This document shows positions 40,977-51,126 of a stretch of DNA of 64,000 nt, in pieces. Made by a program: the position numbers and the translations under genes. Numbering within the stretch: the first letter of the stretch is position 1; every line of letters starts with the position of its first letter. The notes under the pieces are model-generated. The model worked only from the letters and a program-made list of their open reading frames with translations. It ran no database searches and was not told the DNA's origin. Source of the DNA: Echinimonas agarilytica (GTDB lineage: Bacteria > Pseudomonadota > Gammaproteobacteria > Enterobacterales > Neiellaceae); NCBI RefSeq assembly GCF_023703465.1, contig NZ_JAMQGP010000009.1, forward strand, positions 1 to 64,000, given 5' to 3'.

Positions 40977-41575
40977 CTCCAGTTTATATCGATTTTCTCC
41001 GTCATGGGCCAGTCGCGGGCTTACCTGCACTCAATGGTGTCACCGATGTAGCGCTCGCAGAAGGCGCGTTGGACAACATGCAACGGCAGGCAAAGCGCTT
41101 TGCTATCGAGTATCAAGCTGTGATCAGTTCACCTAAGCGGCGATGCCGCACATTCGCTGAACGCTACAGTACGCAGCGTGATGTGTCGCTTCATATTGAA
41201 CCACAATGGCAAGAGTTTGATTTTGGTGATTTGGATGGTGTGCCGTTCGAGCAAATGAACGAGCAACAGCGGTCAATAATGGGATTGTTTTGGGCGCATA
41301 GCACTAACTTCGAGTTGCCTGGAGCGGAATGCTATGAGGCATTTTCAAATCGCATTTGGTCAGCATGGCAGCACCTTGCTACATCCAACCCACAAAGCAC
41401 TCTTGTTGTTACGCACGGTGGGGTGATTGTCGTATTAGTCGCGTTGTTAATGAATATTCCATTGGCTGATGCTTATAAACGTTTGCACGTTGGCTATGCG
41501 TCGATGACTCGTGTTTGTTTTTACGATGATCCGAAGCAGGCCCGAATTGAGTTTATTGGAGCGCCGCTGGTATGA
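40973..41575 (+). CDS. cobC: Alpha-ribazole phosphatase (histidine phosphatase)
   Basis: This 200-residue histidine-phosphatase-fold protein has LRHG near residue 10, the second Arg in ISSPKRRCRTFAE, and the later VVTHGG motif. In this operon it most likely removes the phosphate from alpha-ribazole 5'-phosphate or adenosylcobalamin 5'-phosphate. Overlaps link it to cobU and cobQ. Confidence 0.88.
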   Translation: MTPVYIDFLRHGPVAGLPALNGVTDVALAEGALDNMQRQAKRFAIEYQAVISSPKRRCRTFAERYSTQRDVSLHIEPQWQEFDFGDLDGVPFEQMNEQQRSIMGLFWAHSTNFELPGAECYEAFSNRIWSAWQHLATSNPQSTLVVTHGGVIVVLVALLMNIPLADAYKRLHVGYASMTRVCFYDDPKQARIEFIGAPLV

Positions 41576-43056
41576 CAACGTTGATGATTCAAGGCACCGC
41601 ATCAGATGTTGGAAAATCTGTCATCGTTGCTGGAATTTGTCGAGTTCTTGCGAACCGTTCGTTCAATGTCGCGCCTATGAAGCCCCAGAACATGGCTCTG
41701 AACAGTGCTGTGACTGACGAAGGCTTGGAGATTGGCCGAGCGCAATGGGTACAAGCCATGGCTGCTCGGCAAAAACCGCACGTTGATTTCAATCCGATTT
41801 TACTGAAGCCAGAGTCAGACACGGGCGCACAAGTTATCATCCACGGCAAAGCTTTAACGACCATGCAAGCTCAGCAATATCACGCGCATAAACCGCATGC
41901 TATGGCGGCAGTGCTGGAGTCCCACAAACGCTTGGCCTTGGCGTTTGATCATATTGTTGTTGAAGGAGCGGGTAGCCCCGCAGAAATTAACCTACGCGAA
42001 GGTGATATTGCCAATATGGGGTTTGCTGAGGCGGTAGATTGTCCGGTGATCCTCGTGGCCGATATTGACAAAGGAGGGGTGTTTGCCCAGCTTGTTGGGA
42101 CCTTAGAGCTCCTTTCTAAGTCTGAACAAAACCGAGTTGTAGGGTTTGTTATTAACAAGTTTCGGGGCGATATAGGCTTGCTAGAGTCGGGGCTCGATTG
42201 GCTAGAGAATCGCACCGGAAAACCGGTTTTAGGGGTTCTACCATATTGTCATGAACTGCACCTTGCTGCTGAAGACGCGATCGAAAGTGAGCAACGTCGA
42301 AATGAGGCTAGCCGTGTCAAAATCTGTGTACTTGGATTGCCACGCATTAGTAACCATACAGACTTCGATCCGCTCAGGCTCCATACCGATATTGATTTGG
42401 AATTTGTCATGCCGCAACAGAACATTCCAGCGTGCGACTTAGTTATTATTCCGGGTTCCAAATCGGTTGCGCATGACCTCGAGTTTTTGCGAAAGCAAGG
42501 CTGGGATGTGCACATACAGCGTCACCTTAGATACGGTGGCAAGGTCTTTGGCATTTGCGGTGGCTACCAAATGCTAGGGCAAAGCATTACCGATCCGTGC
42601 CTTATTGAAAGTCAGGTTGAGCGCGTAGAAGGGCTTCAATATCTCAACATATACACGCAAATGAATACCAAAAAGACGCTCCGCCGAGTGAGCGGTGAAA
42701 TGACGCTGGGCCAACATAGTTGTGCAGTGACAGGTTATGAAATTCATTGTGGCCAGACGCAATTAAACAGCGCTTCGCAAGCGTCAGTATTAAATCTAAC
42801 GAGTGGCCATCAACAATGGCAATGTGGCGCTCAAACCGAAGATCAGCAAATTGCAGGGTGCTACCTACATGGCCTGTTTGACGAAGCTCCTGCTGTGACT
42901 TTGCTTTTAAGTTGGTTAGGCCATGATACCGAACAACAAGACTCGATTGAGTCGATTCAGGAGAACGCCATCGAAACTTTGGCGAACACACTAGAACACC
43001 ACTTAGACATACCAAAGTTGTTTAAGATTTTGAACGAGGATAAGCACCATGAGTGA
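41572..43056 (+). CDS. cobQ: Cobyric acid synthase
   Basis: This 494-residue protein has an ATP-binding domain of dethiobiotin-synthetase type (LMIQGTASDVGKSVIVAGIC) and a glutamine amidotransferase domain with Cys in KVFGICGGYQML and His in CYLHGLFD. It amidates four carboxyl groups of adenosylcobyrinic a,c-diamide to give cobyric acid. Its presence in a set otherwise fit for salvage suggests the cell can use earlier corrinoids or makes B12 with genes elsewhere. Confidence 0.95.
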   Translation: MTTLMIQGTASDVGKSVIVAGICRVLANRSFNVAPMKPQNMALNSAVTDEGLEIGRAQWVQAMAARQKPHVDFNPILLKPESDTGAQVIIHGKALTTMQAQQYHAHKPHAMAAVLESHKRLALAFDHIVVEGAGSPAEINLREGDIANMGFAEAVDCPVILVADIDKGGVFAQLVGTLELLSKSEQNRVVGFVINKFRGDIGLLESGLDWLENRTGKPVLGVLPYCHELHLAAEDAIESEQRRNEASRVKICVLGLPRISNHTDFDPLRLHTDIDLEFVMPQQNIPACDLVIIPGSKSVAHDLEFLRKQGWDVHIQRHLRYGGKVFGICGGYQMLGQSITDPCLIESQVERVEGLQYLNIYTQMNTKKTLRRVSGEMTLGQHSCAVTGYEIHCGQTQLNSASQASVLNLTSGHQQWQCGAQTEDQQIAGCYLHGLFDEAPAVTLLLSWLGHDTEQQDSIESIQENAIETLANTLEHHLDIPKLFKILNEDKHHE

Positions 43057-43678
43057 CAAAGAGACTCAAACGGAAGACGCAACATCAACCAAACAGCAAA
43101 AGCATCAAGAACGTCAGCAAAAGTTAAAACAAAAAGTAGACGAGCGCATTGCTGCAGCAAGTGAAGACAAAGGCTTGTTTCTGGTGATTACAGGCAATGG
43201 CAAAGGCAAGTCTACCGCTGGCTTTGGTGTGGTGACACGCGCAGTTGGACATGGTTATAAAGCAGGCGTTGCACAATTTATCAAAGGTCAGTGGGAATGC
43301 GGTGAACGCAATCTGTTGCAAAACAATGGGGTCGAATTTCACGTGATGGGGACAGGTTTCACGTGGGAAACGCAAAATAGAGAATCTGACATCGAACAAT
43401 CTGAGTTGATATGGAAAGAGGCGAAACGCATGTTGGCCGACCCGTCAATTGATGTGGTTCTACTCGACGAGTTGACTTACCTTGTGAGCTATAAATACCT
43501 TGAATTGGATGATGTGGTGAATGCAATTGCAAATCGTCCTGATGGACAACATGTAGTTGTGACCGGAAGAGGCTGTCATCGTCAGTTAATCGAAATGGCC
43601 GATACTGTGAGTGAAGTGCAATCTACCAAGCATGCTTTTGATAGTGGCATTAAAGCTCAAAAAGGAATCGACTGGTAA
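43049..43678 (+). CDS. cobO: Corrinoid adenosyltransferase (CobA/BtuR type)
   Basis: This 209-residue protein has a charged, Gln/Lys-rich N-terminal extension of about 40 residues, then LVITGNGKGKSTAGFGVVTR (ATP-binding loop), IKGQWECGERNLL, VLLDELTYLVSYKYL and VVTGRGCHRQLIEMAD. It transfers the adenosyl group from ATP to cob(I)alamin or cobyrinic acid diamide. It overlaps cobQ by 8 bases and shares TAATG with btuF. Confidence 0.94.
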   Translation: MSDKETQTEDATSTKQQKHQERQQKLKQKVDERIAAASEDKGLFLVITGNGKGKSTAGFGVVTRAVGHGYKAGVAQFIKGQWECGERNLLQNNGVEFHVMGTGFTWETQNRESDIEQSELIWKEAKRMLADPSIDVVLLDELTYLVSYKYLELDDVVNAIANRPDGQHVVVTGRGCHRQLIEMADTVSEVQSTKHAFDSGIKAQKGIDW

Positions 43679-44499
43679 TGCGTGCTCTGGTGCTTGGTAT
43701 TGTCTTGTGTTGTTCTGTTGTGTTCACTTTTGCAAATGAACAGCAGCCAAAGGTTGTAGTATTAGCGCCTCATGTGGTGGAAATGCTCTATACCATTGGT
43801 GCAGGTGATCAAATTTTAGCAACAACAGAACATTCAGACTTTCCTGAAGAAGCGTTGGCCATTCCAAGAGTAGGCAACTACGTTCGACTACAAATAGAAA
43901 CTATTTTGGAGCTACAGCCCGATTATGTGATTGTTTGGCGCAATGGAAACCCACCCGATGATCTCGCGCGTTTGGAGCGTCTTGGGTTAAATATCGTCGA
44001 TTCGCATCCTATACAATTGAGTGATGTCGCCAGTGAATTGAGAAAGTTTGGGCAGTTGCTAGGACACCAAGCGCGAGCCGAGCAGCAAGCATTAGCGTTT
44101 GAGCATAAATTGCAATCGATACGTGAACGGTATCAATCGACGACCAAATTGCGAGTGTTTTATGAGTTGTGGCCTCAACCTCTTACAACGGTGAGTCGCG
44201 GAAGTTGGCCTCAGCAAATTTTGGATTTGTGTCATGTCGACAATGTGTTGATTGATACCAAAGGAGAATACCCAAACGTGAGTTTGGAAACGGTGGTCGC
44301 CTTGTCGCCATCAGTGATTATTCAACCGCATGATAGCGCAAGGAATATACCGGCCACGGACTGGTCGAAATGGCCTGTGATACCTGCGGTTAAAAAAAAC
44401 AACATATTGCACCCCAATGCGGATCGATTGCACCGCATGACAACGCGTATGTTGGATGAAGCATCTTTGTTGTGCGAGGCTCTTGATCAGCTCCGCTGA
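43678..44499 (+). CDS. btuF: Periplasmic vitamin B12-binding protein
   Basis: This 273-residue protein has a signal peptide ending near TFAN. The helical-backbone metal/vitamin-binding fold shows VVVLAPHVVEMLYTIGAGDQ, PEEALAIPRVGNYVRLQIET and ELQPDYVIVWRNGNP. It would pass B12 from BtuB to BtuCD. Its place at the end of the operon, separated from btuDC by six cob genes, is unusual but consistent with one transcript. Confidence 0.93.
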   Translation: MRALVLGIVLCCSVVFTFANEQQPKVVVLAPHVVEMLYTIGAGDQILATTEHSDFPEEALAIPRVGNYVRLQIETILELQPDYVIVWRNGNPPDDLARLERLGLNIVDSHPIQLSDVASELRKFGQLLGHQARAEQQALAFEHKLQSIRERYQSTTKLRVFYELWPQPLTTVSRGSWPQQILDLCHVDNVLIDTKGEYPNVSLETVVALSPSVIIQPHDSARNIPATDWSKWPVIPAVKKNNILHPNADRLHRMTTRMLDEASLLCEALDQLR

Positions 44500-44569
44500 T
44501 AGGTCTTGCATGTTTTAATTGGGAGCGATGCTCCTGTGAAGTCTTGCCATGATGGCAAGCATAAAATTT

Positions 44570-44722
44570 ATTTAGGTGTCCGAAAGGGTGAAACGGGAAA
44601 TCGGTGTAACTCCGATACTGCCCCCGCAACGGTAACTGATAAGGATCACAAGCGTTTAGTCGCAACCACTGCTTCGGCGGGAAGGTGTGAGATGTTGTTT
44701 CAGGAGTCCGGAGACCGGCCTA
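44570..44722 (+). promoter_or_regulatory. Cobalamin riboswitch upstream of btuB
   Basis: TTTAGGTGTCC, AAAGGGTGAAACGGGAA, TCGGTGTAACTCCGA, the core CCCCGCAACGGTAACTGA, ACCACTG, CGGGAAGG and TCAGGAGTCCGGAGACCGGCC appear in order. It is independent of the riboswitch at 36513, so btuB has its own promoter. A small hairpin CTTGCC-ATGAT-GGCAAG (44543-44559) just before it may end the preceding operon. Confidence 0.95.
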
Positions 44723-44769
44723 AATTTATACTTAATGGAATCAGGTACGGCGGGTATCTGACATAAAAA

Positions 44770-46560
44770 ATGAAAAAAAATACACTTTACGTCGCCATTG
44801 CAACTGCATTGCTGAGTGCACCAGTCTGCGCAGAAGAAACAGAAACCATGGTGATCACTGCAAACCGTGTTGAACAAAATAAATTCGACGTGATGGCATC
44901 AGTTGATGTGATCACGCGCGAAGATATTCAATTGATTCAGCCTGTCTCTGTGGTTGATCTGTTGAACCGAACGTCGGGCGTGACCTTCGTTCAACAAGGC
45001 GGCGCAGCGAACACTACGTCGATTTTTATGCGCGGAACAAATTCCAATCAAGTGCTTATTTTGATCGATGGCGCACGAGTGGGCTCTGCCACATTGGGTC
45101 AAAAGTCGATTCAAGATCTATCGCCTACTCAAATCGACCGTATTGAAGTGGTGAAAGGACCCCGTGCTGCATTGTATGGCTCAGATGCAATTGGTGGTGT
45201 GATTCAAATCTTCACTCGCGATTTGGCGCCGAATCAATTTAACCTTGGCGGTGGTTATGGCTCTAATAACACTGCACAGTTCGACGCAGCCGGTGGCTTT
45301 GAGCTGTTTGGTAGCCGCAACACTATGAGCATCACGGGCCAAAAAAGTGATGGTTTTAGCGTGACCGATGCCGAGCCTGATGATGATGGCTACGAACGCG
45401 GTGCGGTAAGCCTAAAAGGCGATTACCAAGTGGGAAAAGTACTATCTTTTGATTGGATGGGCCTGATTGAAAAGGGTGATTATGATTTCGATGGTGGATT
45501 TGAAAACCAAAAAGACTACCGAAATCACCTCGTGCAAATAGGCACAACAGCCGACCTTGGCCAAACGATTTTGCGTTTGGAAATTGGCCAAAGTGAAGAT
45601 GAACAAAACGGTTATGGCAATGGTATAGGAAAGGGCGATGGTTCTTTGTATCAAACCACCATTAATCAGTTGTCTGCCAATGTTACCCACAGCATTAATG
45701 ATGATTTTACGGTGATTCTGGGGGCTGACCTACAAGATCAAGAAGTAGATAGTAGTGATCCCATTGCCGTTGATGAGCGCACGGTTGAAGGCTACTACGC
45801 AGGTTTGACTGGCGAAGTAGGGCAATTCCTAGCTGAAGCTGCAGTTCGATACGACGACATTGAGCATGTGGACAGCGAAACGACCTATAACCTAAGTGCG
45901 GGTTACAAATTTTCACCCAACTGGCTAGTAAGCTTGAATTACGGGACTGGTTTTAAGGCGCCGTCGTTCAATGACCTGTATTCGCCCTGGGGCGGTAATC
46001 AAGACTTGGTGCCTGAAACATCGGATACTGTTGAGTTGTTGCTCAAAGGCAACTTGGATTTGGTCTCGATTGAATTTGCGGCATACAACACCAATATTGA
46101 TGACTTGATCGAATGGGCTCCTATTGCGCCAGGTAACCCAAACTGGACACCGACGAACCTTTCTAGCGCTGAAATCAAAGGTATTGATTTAACCCTCAGC
46201 ACATCTTTGTTTGATATTGAGCATCAGCTTACTGCAACCCTGTTGGATGCTGAAAACAAAACGACGAAGGAAGATTTAATTCGCCGTCCTTCACAAAAGT
46301 TCACGTATGCTGCAAGTTACGCATATAACCAATGGAATGTGTCCGGAGACTTGTCGTACAACAGCGACGCTGAAGATTCGTATGGTGCGAAACTGCATTC
46401 CTACAGCTTGTTGAATGTCTTTGCGGGTTATGAGTTTGATAACAATTTCACGGTTCGAGCCTACGGCCGAAATATGCTAGATAAAGATTACTCTGGAGCT
46501 ATTGGTTACAACACAGCGGGTCGAGAGGTGGGATTAACTGTCACACTGCAAAACTATTAA
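44770..46560 (+). CDS. btuB: TonB-dependent vitamin B12 receptor
   Basis: This 596-residue outer-membrane protein has a signal peptide ending VCA and a TonB box ETMVITANR. The plug domain holds FMRGTNSNQVLILIDGARVG and IEVVKGPRAALYGSDAIGGV; a 22-strand barrel ends in the usual aromatic VTLQNY. Its length matches BtuB of enteric bacteria. The cobalamin riboswitch directly upstream makes B12 the likely ligand. A terminator follows. Confidence 0.95.
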   Translation: MKKNTLYVAIATALLSAPVCAEETETMVITANRVEQNKFDVMASVDVITREDIQLIQPVSVVDLLNRTSGVTFVQQGGAANTTSIFMRGTNSNQVLILIDGARVGSATLGQKSIQDLSPTQIDRIEVVKGPRAALYGSDAIGGVIQIFTRDLAPNQFNLGGGYGSNNTAQFDAAGGFELFGSRNTMSITGQKSDGFSVTDAEPDDDGYERGAVSLKGDYQVGKVLSFDWMGLIEKGDYDFDGGFENQKDYRNHLVQIGTTADLGQTILRLEIGQSEDEQNGYGNGIGKGDGSLYQTTINQLSANVTHSINDDFTVILGADLQDQEVDSSDPIAVDERTVEGYYAGLTGEVGQFLAEAAVRYDDIEHVDSETTYNLSAGYKFSPNWLVSLNYGTGFKAPSFNDLYSPWGGNQDLVPETSDTVELLLKGNLDLVSIEFAAYNTNIDDLIEWAPIAPGNPNWTPTNLSSAEIKGIDLTLSTSLFDIEHQLTATLLDAENKTTKEDLIRRPSQKFTYAASYAYNQWNVSGDLSYNSDAEDSYGAKLHSYSLLNVFAGYEFDNNFTVRAYGRNMLDKDYSGAIGYNTAGREVGLTVTLQNY

Positions 46561-46588
46561 GGCTGTATTTACATAGCACTTTATGACC

Positions 46589-46617
46589 AAAAGCCGAACG
46601 ATAGTTCGGCTTTTTTG
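46589..46617 (+). terminator. Terminator of btuB
   Basis: AAAGCCGAAC - GATA - GTTCGGCTTTTTT, 30 bases after the stop. Confidence 0.95.
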
Positions 46618-46680
46618 TGGCTGATATTTAGATTGCAAAGTTGACCTTTATTTCGCCGTTCCATTCAAACATACAGACAT

Positions 46681-46706
46681 AAAAAAGCCGGCGGTTAAGC
46701 CGGCTT
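46681..46706 (-). terminator. Terminator of rne
   Basis: On the minus strand AAGCCGGC - TTAACC - GCCGGCTTTTTT, just past the rne stop codon. It faces the btuB terminator. Confidence 0.93.
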
Positions 46707-46728
46707 GTCAGATGGCAGTGCGCGTATC

Positions 46729-49710
46729 TTACTCTGCGCTAGCCTTAGTCATTGGAGATGACGACTGGCTTGTGGCGTTTTGTGAACCTCGGCGAACAAG
46801 GCTCGATTCATCTACAGATAGGCCGTTACGACGTGGCATTACGCTGGCATCTACCGCTGGAGCTTCAGCGAAGTTAGGCTTCGTTGTTGGCGCAACTGTT
46901 ACTTTCTCATACCATGCCTTGGCCTTCACTGCTGGGGCAGGTTGCTCGTTCGCTTCTGGCGCTTTGGCAACTGGCGCTTCAACGACTGGCTCTGGCTTGA
47001 CTTCAGGTTGTGTTTCCACTTCCTGCTCAGTAGTGGCAGTGGCCGCCGGTGCTGTATCTACTGGAGCTGGTGTAGCAGCTTCAGCCACAGCTTGCTCAAC
47101 AACGGGAGTAGGCTCAGTAGGCTCAGGTGTTTCGACCTTAGTTTCCACCGGCGCTGGGTCTGCTTTTGGTGCTTCAGCTTTTACCGCTTCAGGCGCCGGA
47201 GCAGTCGTTGTTTCTGTAACAGCTGTAACGTCTGCCTTTGGCTCAGCCGCTTCTGGGGAAGTCTCCACAACTTCATCAGTGCGCGCTAGCGCAGCCTCAA
47301 TGGCAGCACGAGTTGCCTGCTTGGCTTCAGCGTCAGCAATTTCCGCAGCGGTGATTGCAGCAGCTTGTTCAGCTGTGTTCTCAACAGGCTTATCGGCAAC
47401 TGGTGCAGATTTGCTAGCTGCTTCTTCGGCGCTAGGATAGCGAGCTTCAACCGTATCTTGCTGCTCAGTTTGAGGCTTACGACGACGTTGTCGGCGTGGC
47501 TTCGCGGGTTTAGCTTCGTCAGTCGATACTGCTTCTGGCATGACTTCAGAAACAGGTGCTTCTTCGGTCGCTTGTTGGTCTTTCACGCGAACTTTTTTGT
47601 GAAGGTTACGACGTTGACGACGCTCTTTCACTTTACGTTGTTTCGCTTCTTCAGCCGAGTTTTGTGCTTTTGGTGCTTCTTCAGTTACCGCTGTTTCTGA
47701 AGTTTCTACCGTTTCAACTGCTTTCGTATCCTTATCATTTCGATCGTTTCGACGATTGCGGTTACGATTACGGTTGCGGCGATTGTTAGGCTTCTCAGAC
47801 TCATTTTCCGCTGCATTGTTTTCATTCTTAGCCTTGCTAACTTTTTCGTCTTTATTCGCTTCATCGTTTCTATTTCGATTATTGCGATTATTACGATTGT
47901 TAGTGCGGCGATTGTCGCGGCGGCCTCGTTCGCCACGATTGTTCGGGCGACGACGGTTTTTCTGCTTGTTGTCCGTATCTTTCTTAGGCTGCTCATCAGT
48001 ACCGAAAATACTGGTAAAAAAGGCTACGATTTTAGCAAAAAGACTCACCTCTGAGCTTTTCTTCTTAGCCGTTTGTGTTGGCTTTGCAGCGACGCTTGGA
48101 GGAGTTGGTGATGCGGATGACTGCATGCCAGACAGCGCAGGTTGTTCTTTGCGTGGCGGTACTGCTTCACCGCGAAGGTTCGCTGTCAACGCAGAAGGAT
48201 CAGGCTCTGCTAATGAGTAGCTCACTTCAGTGAGTTCTTCATTTGGACGCAGGCGCTGAACTTCGTAGTGTGGCGTGTCCATGTTTGGATTTGGAATAAT
48301 CACCACAGAGACATTGTTACGCTTTTCGATTCCGCGAATTGCAGGGCGTTTTTCATTCAATAAGAATGTACCCACACTGACCGGAACCAACGCTTGAATT
48401 TGAGACGAATTGTCTTTCAACGCTTCTTCTTCAATTAAACGCATCACTGAAAGCGCTAGAGATTCTTCGCCACGGATGTGTCCGCTACCGCTACAGCGTG
48501 GGCAAACGTTGTGCGTTGATTCGCCTAACGATGCACGCAAACGCTGACGTGACATTTCCATCAAACCAAAGCGGCTAATACGGCCAATTTGGACACGAGC
48601 GCGGTCAGCTCGAACTGCTTCGCGCAGGCGATTTTCAACTTCTCGTTGATGGCGCGCAGGTGTCATGTCGATAAAATCGATGACAATCAAACCACCTACG
48701 TCGCGGAGGCGTAATTGGCGAGCAATTTCGTCGGCAGCTTCAAGGTTAGTTTGGAACGCTGTTTCTTCAATGTCAGTACCTTTTGTGGCACGGGCAGAGT
48801 TAATATCAATTGAAGTGAGGGCTTCAGTCGGGTCAATCACGACCGAACCGCCTGACGGCAGGCTTACTTCTCGGCGGAACGCAGATTCGATTTGACTCTC
48901 AATTTGATAGTGAGAGAACAATGGGATCTCGCCAGAGTATTGCTTGACGCGATTGACGAAGTCGGGGCGAACTTTTTCAACATGTCCCAGTGCCTTCGTG
49001 AAAAGCTCTTGGTTGTCGATCAATATCTCACCAATATCGCGGCGTAAATAGTCGCGAATTGCACGAACAATAACATCACTTTCTTGATGAATTAATACAG
49101 GTGTTTCGCGATCTGCGGCCACTGCTTTAATGTCACTCCAATGCGTAATGAGCATTTGAAGGTCATAAGCGAGTTCTTCAGATGACTTACCAACACCGGC
49201 TGTGCGGACAATCAAACCCATGCCTTTTGGAACTTCGAGCTGGCTAAGTGCTGCTTTTAACTCGGTACGCTCATCGCCTTCAATGCGGCGACTAATGCCC
49301 CCTGCACGTGGGTTATTTGGCATCAATACTAAATAACTACCAGCGAGGCTGATGAATGTTGTCAGTGCTGCGCCTTTATTACCGCGTTCTTCTTTGTCGA
49401 CTTGAATGATCAGTTCTTGGCCTTCTTTGACCACTTCTTTGATATTCGGACGACCTTGGAATGTATAACCTGAAGGGAAATATTCGCGAGCGATTTCTTT
49501 TAACGGGAGGAAACCGTGACGTTCAGCGCCGTAATCTACAAACGCAGCTTCTAAGCTGGGTTCGATGCGGGTGATACGTCCCGTGTAAATATTGGCTTTC
49601 TTTTGCTCCTGACCGGAGCCTTCAATGTCGAGATCATACAAGCGTTGACCATCGACCAAAGCAACCCGAATTTCTTCTTGTTGGGTTGCGTTTATTAGCA
49701 TACGTTTCAT
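46729..49710 (-). CDS. rne: Ribonuclease E
   Basis: This 993-residue RNase E holds an S1 domain (about 36-120; [20 protein letters not shown]) and a 5'-sensor/RNase H core. The DNase I-like catalytic site has [12 protein letters not shown] and IVIDFIDM (two catalytic Asp), followed by the zinc link CPRCSGSG. From about residue 540 the protein is a long low-complexity scaffold: a membrane-anchor-like helix ([14 protein letters not shown]), Arg/Asn-rich RNA-binding blocks, then Ala/Glu/Pro-rich sequence and a short conserved tail. The scaffold would hold the degradosome. It is divergent from rluC across 460 bases, as in many gammaproteobacteria. Confidence 0.97.
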   Translation of the reverse strand: MKRMLINATQQEEIRVALVDGQRLYDLDIEGSGQEQKKANIYTGRITRIEPSLEAAFVDYGAERHGFLPLKEIAREYFPSGYTFQGRPNIKEVVKEGQELIIQVDKEERGNKGAALTTFISLAGSYLVLMPNNPRAGGISRRIEGDERTELKAALSQLEVPKGMGLIVRTAGVGKSSEELAYDLQMLITHWSDIKAVAADRETPVLIHQESDVIVRAIRDYLRRDIGEILIDNQELFTKALGHVEKVRPDFVNRVKQYSGEIPLFSHYQIESQIESAFRREVSLPSGGSVVIDPTEALTSIDINSARATKGTDIEETAFQTNLEAADEIARQLRLRDVGGLIVIDFIDMTPARHQREVENRLREAVRADRARVQIGRISRFGLMEMSRQRLRASLGESTHNVCPRCSGSGHIRGEESLALSVMRLIEEEALKDNSSQIQALVPVSVGTFLLNEKRPAIRGIEKRNNVSVVIIPNPNMDTPHYEVQRLRPNEELTEVSYSLAEPDPSALTANLRGEAVPPRKEQPALSGMQSSASPTPPSVAAKPTQTAKKKSSEVSLFAKIVAFFTSIFGTDEQPKKDTDNKQKNRRRPNNRGERGRRDNRRTNNRNNRNNRNRNDEANKDEKVSKAKNENNAAENESEKPNNRRNRNRNRNRRNDRNDKDTKAVETVETSETAVTEEAPKAQNSAEEAKQRKVKERRQRRNLHKKVRVKDQQATEEAPVSEVMPEAVSTDEAKPAKPRRQRRRKPQTEQQDTVEARYPSAEEAASKSAPVADKPVENTAEQAAAITAAEIADAEAKQATRAAIEAALARTDEVVETSPEAAEPKADVTAVTETTTAPAPEAVKAEAPKADPAPVETKVETPEPTEPTPVVEQAVAEAATPAPVDTAPAATATTEQEVETQPEVKPEPVVEAPVAKAPEANEQPAPAVKAKAWYEKVTVAPTTKPNFAEAPAVDASVMPRRNGLSVDESSLVRRGSQNATSQSSSPMTKASAE

Positions 49711-50172
49711 AAATGACTAACTCTTTTGTTTAGCCACGACAGAACGTGCACGCTTAAAACGTGTTCAGGGCCTAGCCCCGTGTCCAATCTCGACAACCTC
49801 ACGGTTGGAACGATGCTTGGGGGCGTACAAGAGGCATCCAAATTTTATGTCTTTGTCGGCTGCAAAATTAGCTAGCCAATTCACAGGTGTTGCATTGCAA
49901 CACACTAAAAAATGTCTCAGAACAAATTCTAAACACCACATTCTTCGGGCATTTATTTCTATATATTTTAAGGCAGATTGACGTTTCTACAGGGGAGAGA
50001 CGCATTCAAAGGGCGCATATTGGCCCGGTCTCCTATGTTCTATCCTGTGTCATATCTCGAGTGATCGGGCTTTGCCCATCAAATCACGGGCTTATTTTGG
50101 TGTATAAACCAAGCAAGCGCAACCTGAAATCATTGGGTGTGCGCCACAAAATGATGATAAAATGCTGTGGCT
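49711..50172. promoter_or_regulatory. rne/rluC divergent region, probable long rne leader
   Basis: About 460 bases without a gene. In enteric bacteria rne has a structured leader of several hundred bases through which RNase E controls its own message. The hairpin-rich stretch at 49,735-49,830 could play this part, but that is inference from position. Confidence 0.5.
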
Positions 50173-51126
50173 ATGACAGAAAACACTCCGACCAAAGTAA
50201 AATTCTCCACTATCTCAGAAGATCAAGCCGGCCAACGGATTGATAATTTTCTGATCACCCAACTTAAGGGTGCTCCTAAGAGTTTGATTTATCGAATTAT
50301 TAGGAAGGGCGAGGTGAGAGTAAATAAAAAACGATGCAAGCCCGACTATAAATTGCAGGCTGACGACATAATTCGTATCCCTCCGGTACGTGTTTCAGAG
50401 AGAAATAACGATTTACCTTCAGCAAAACTTCAAACCGTTCAAGATTTGGAACATCAGATCGTGTTTGAAGACGAAGCGATGATTGTGATTAACAAACCCT
50501 CTGGTCTCGCCGTACATGGCGGCAGCGGTTTATCGTTTGGCATGATTGAAGCGCTCAGAGCATTACGCCCCGATGCGCGTTTCTTAGAACTGGTGCATCG
50601 ACTCGACCGCGATACCAGCGGTTTAGTGATGGTGGCTAAAAAACGAAGTGCGCTGCGTGAGCTGCACCGGATGTTACGCGATAAAGAAATTCAAAAGAAC
50701 TATTGGTGCCTCGTCAAAGGACATTGGACGCAGCGTCGAAACAAGGTCGATGCCCCGTTATTGAAAAACACCTTGAAATCTGGCGAGCGAGTGGTGAGAG
50801 TTCACGACGACGGCAAAGCCTCGCTGACTCGATTCAAGATTGTTCAACGTTACTCTGGTTGTACCTTAATGGAAGCATTCCCGGTGACAGGGCGAACCCA
50901 TCAGATTCGTGTGCATTGTTTAGCCGCAGGTCACCCCATTGCATGTGATTCCAAATATGGCGATGCTGAATTTACCGCAACAACAGAGTCATTCGGTCTC
51001 AAGCGGCTTTTTCTGCATGCAATCAGGCTAAAGTTGAAGCACCCATTAAAAGACCAGCAACTGAATTTAGAAGCACCACTTGGCGACTCTCTAAAGGTAT
51101 GTCTAAGTCGGATGCCGAAAGAATGA
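50173..51126 (+). CDS. rluC: 23S rRNA pseudouridine synthase C
   Basis: This 317-residue protein has an S4 RNA-binding domain (RIDNFLITQLKGAPKSLIYR) and the RluA-family catalytic domain with LVHRLDRDTSGLVMVAKKRS, then GRTHQIRVHCLAAGHPIA. Being divergent from rne is the conserved place of rluC. The start is uncertain (ATG at 50173 or GTG at 50167), with no clear ribosome site. Its end overlaps the HAD gene (ATGATGA). Confidence 0.94.
   Translation: MTENTPTKVKFSTISEDQAGQRIDNFLITQLKGAPKSLIYRIIRKGEVRVNKKRCKPDYKLQADDIIRIPPVRVSERNNDLPSAKLQTVQDLEHQIVFEDEAMIVINKPSGLAVHGGSGLSFGMIEALRALRPDARFLELVHRLDRDTSGLVMVAKKRSALRELHRMLRDKEIQKNYWCLVKGHWTQRRNKVDAPLLKNTLKSGERVVRVHDDGKASLTRFKIVQRYSGCTLMEAFPVTGRTHQIRVHCLAAGHPIACDSKYGDAEFTATTESFGLKRLFLHAIRLKLKHPLKDQQLNLEAPLGDSLKVCLSRMPKE

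Noticed and set aside
46712-47440. A 242-codon rightward frame rich in Ala, Ser, Gly and Val
   Set aside because: It is antisense to the low-complexity Ala/Glu/Pro tail of RNase E, whose composition keeps the opposite strand open. No start signals.
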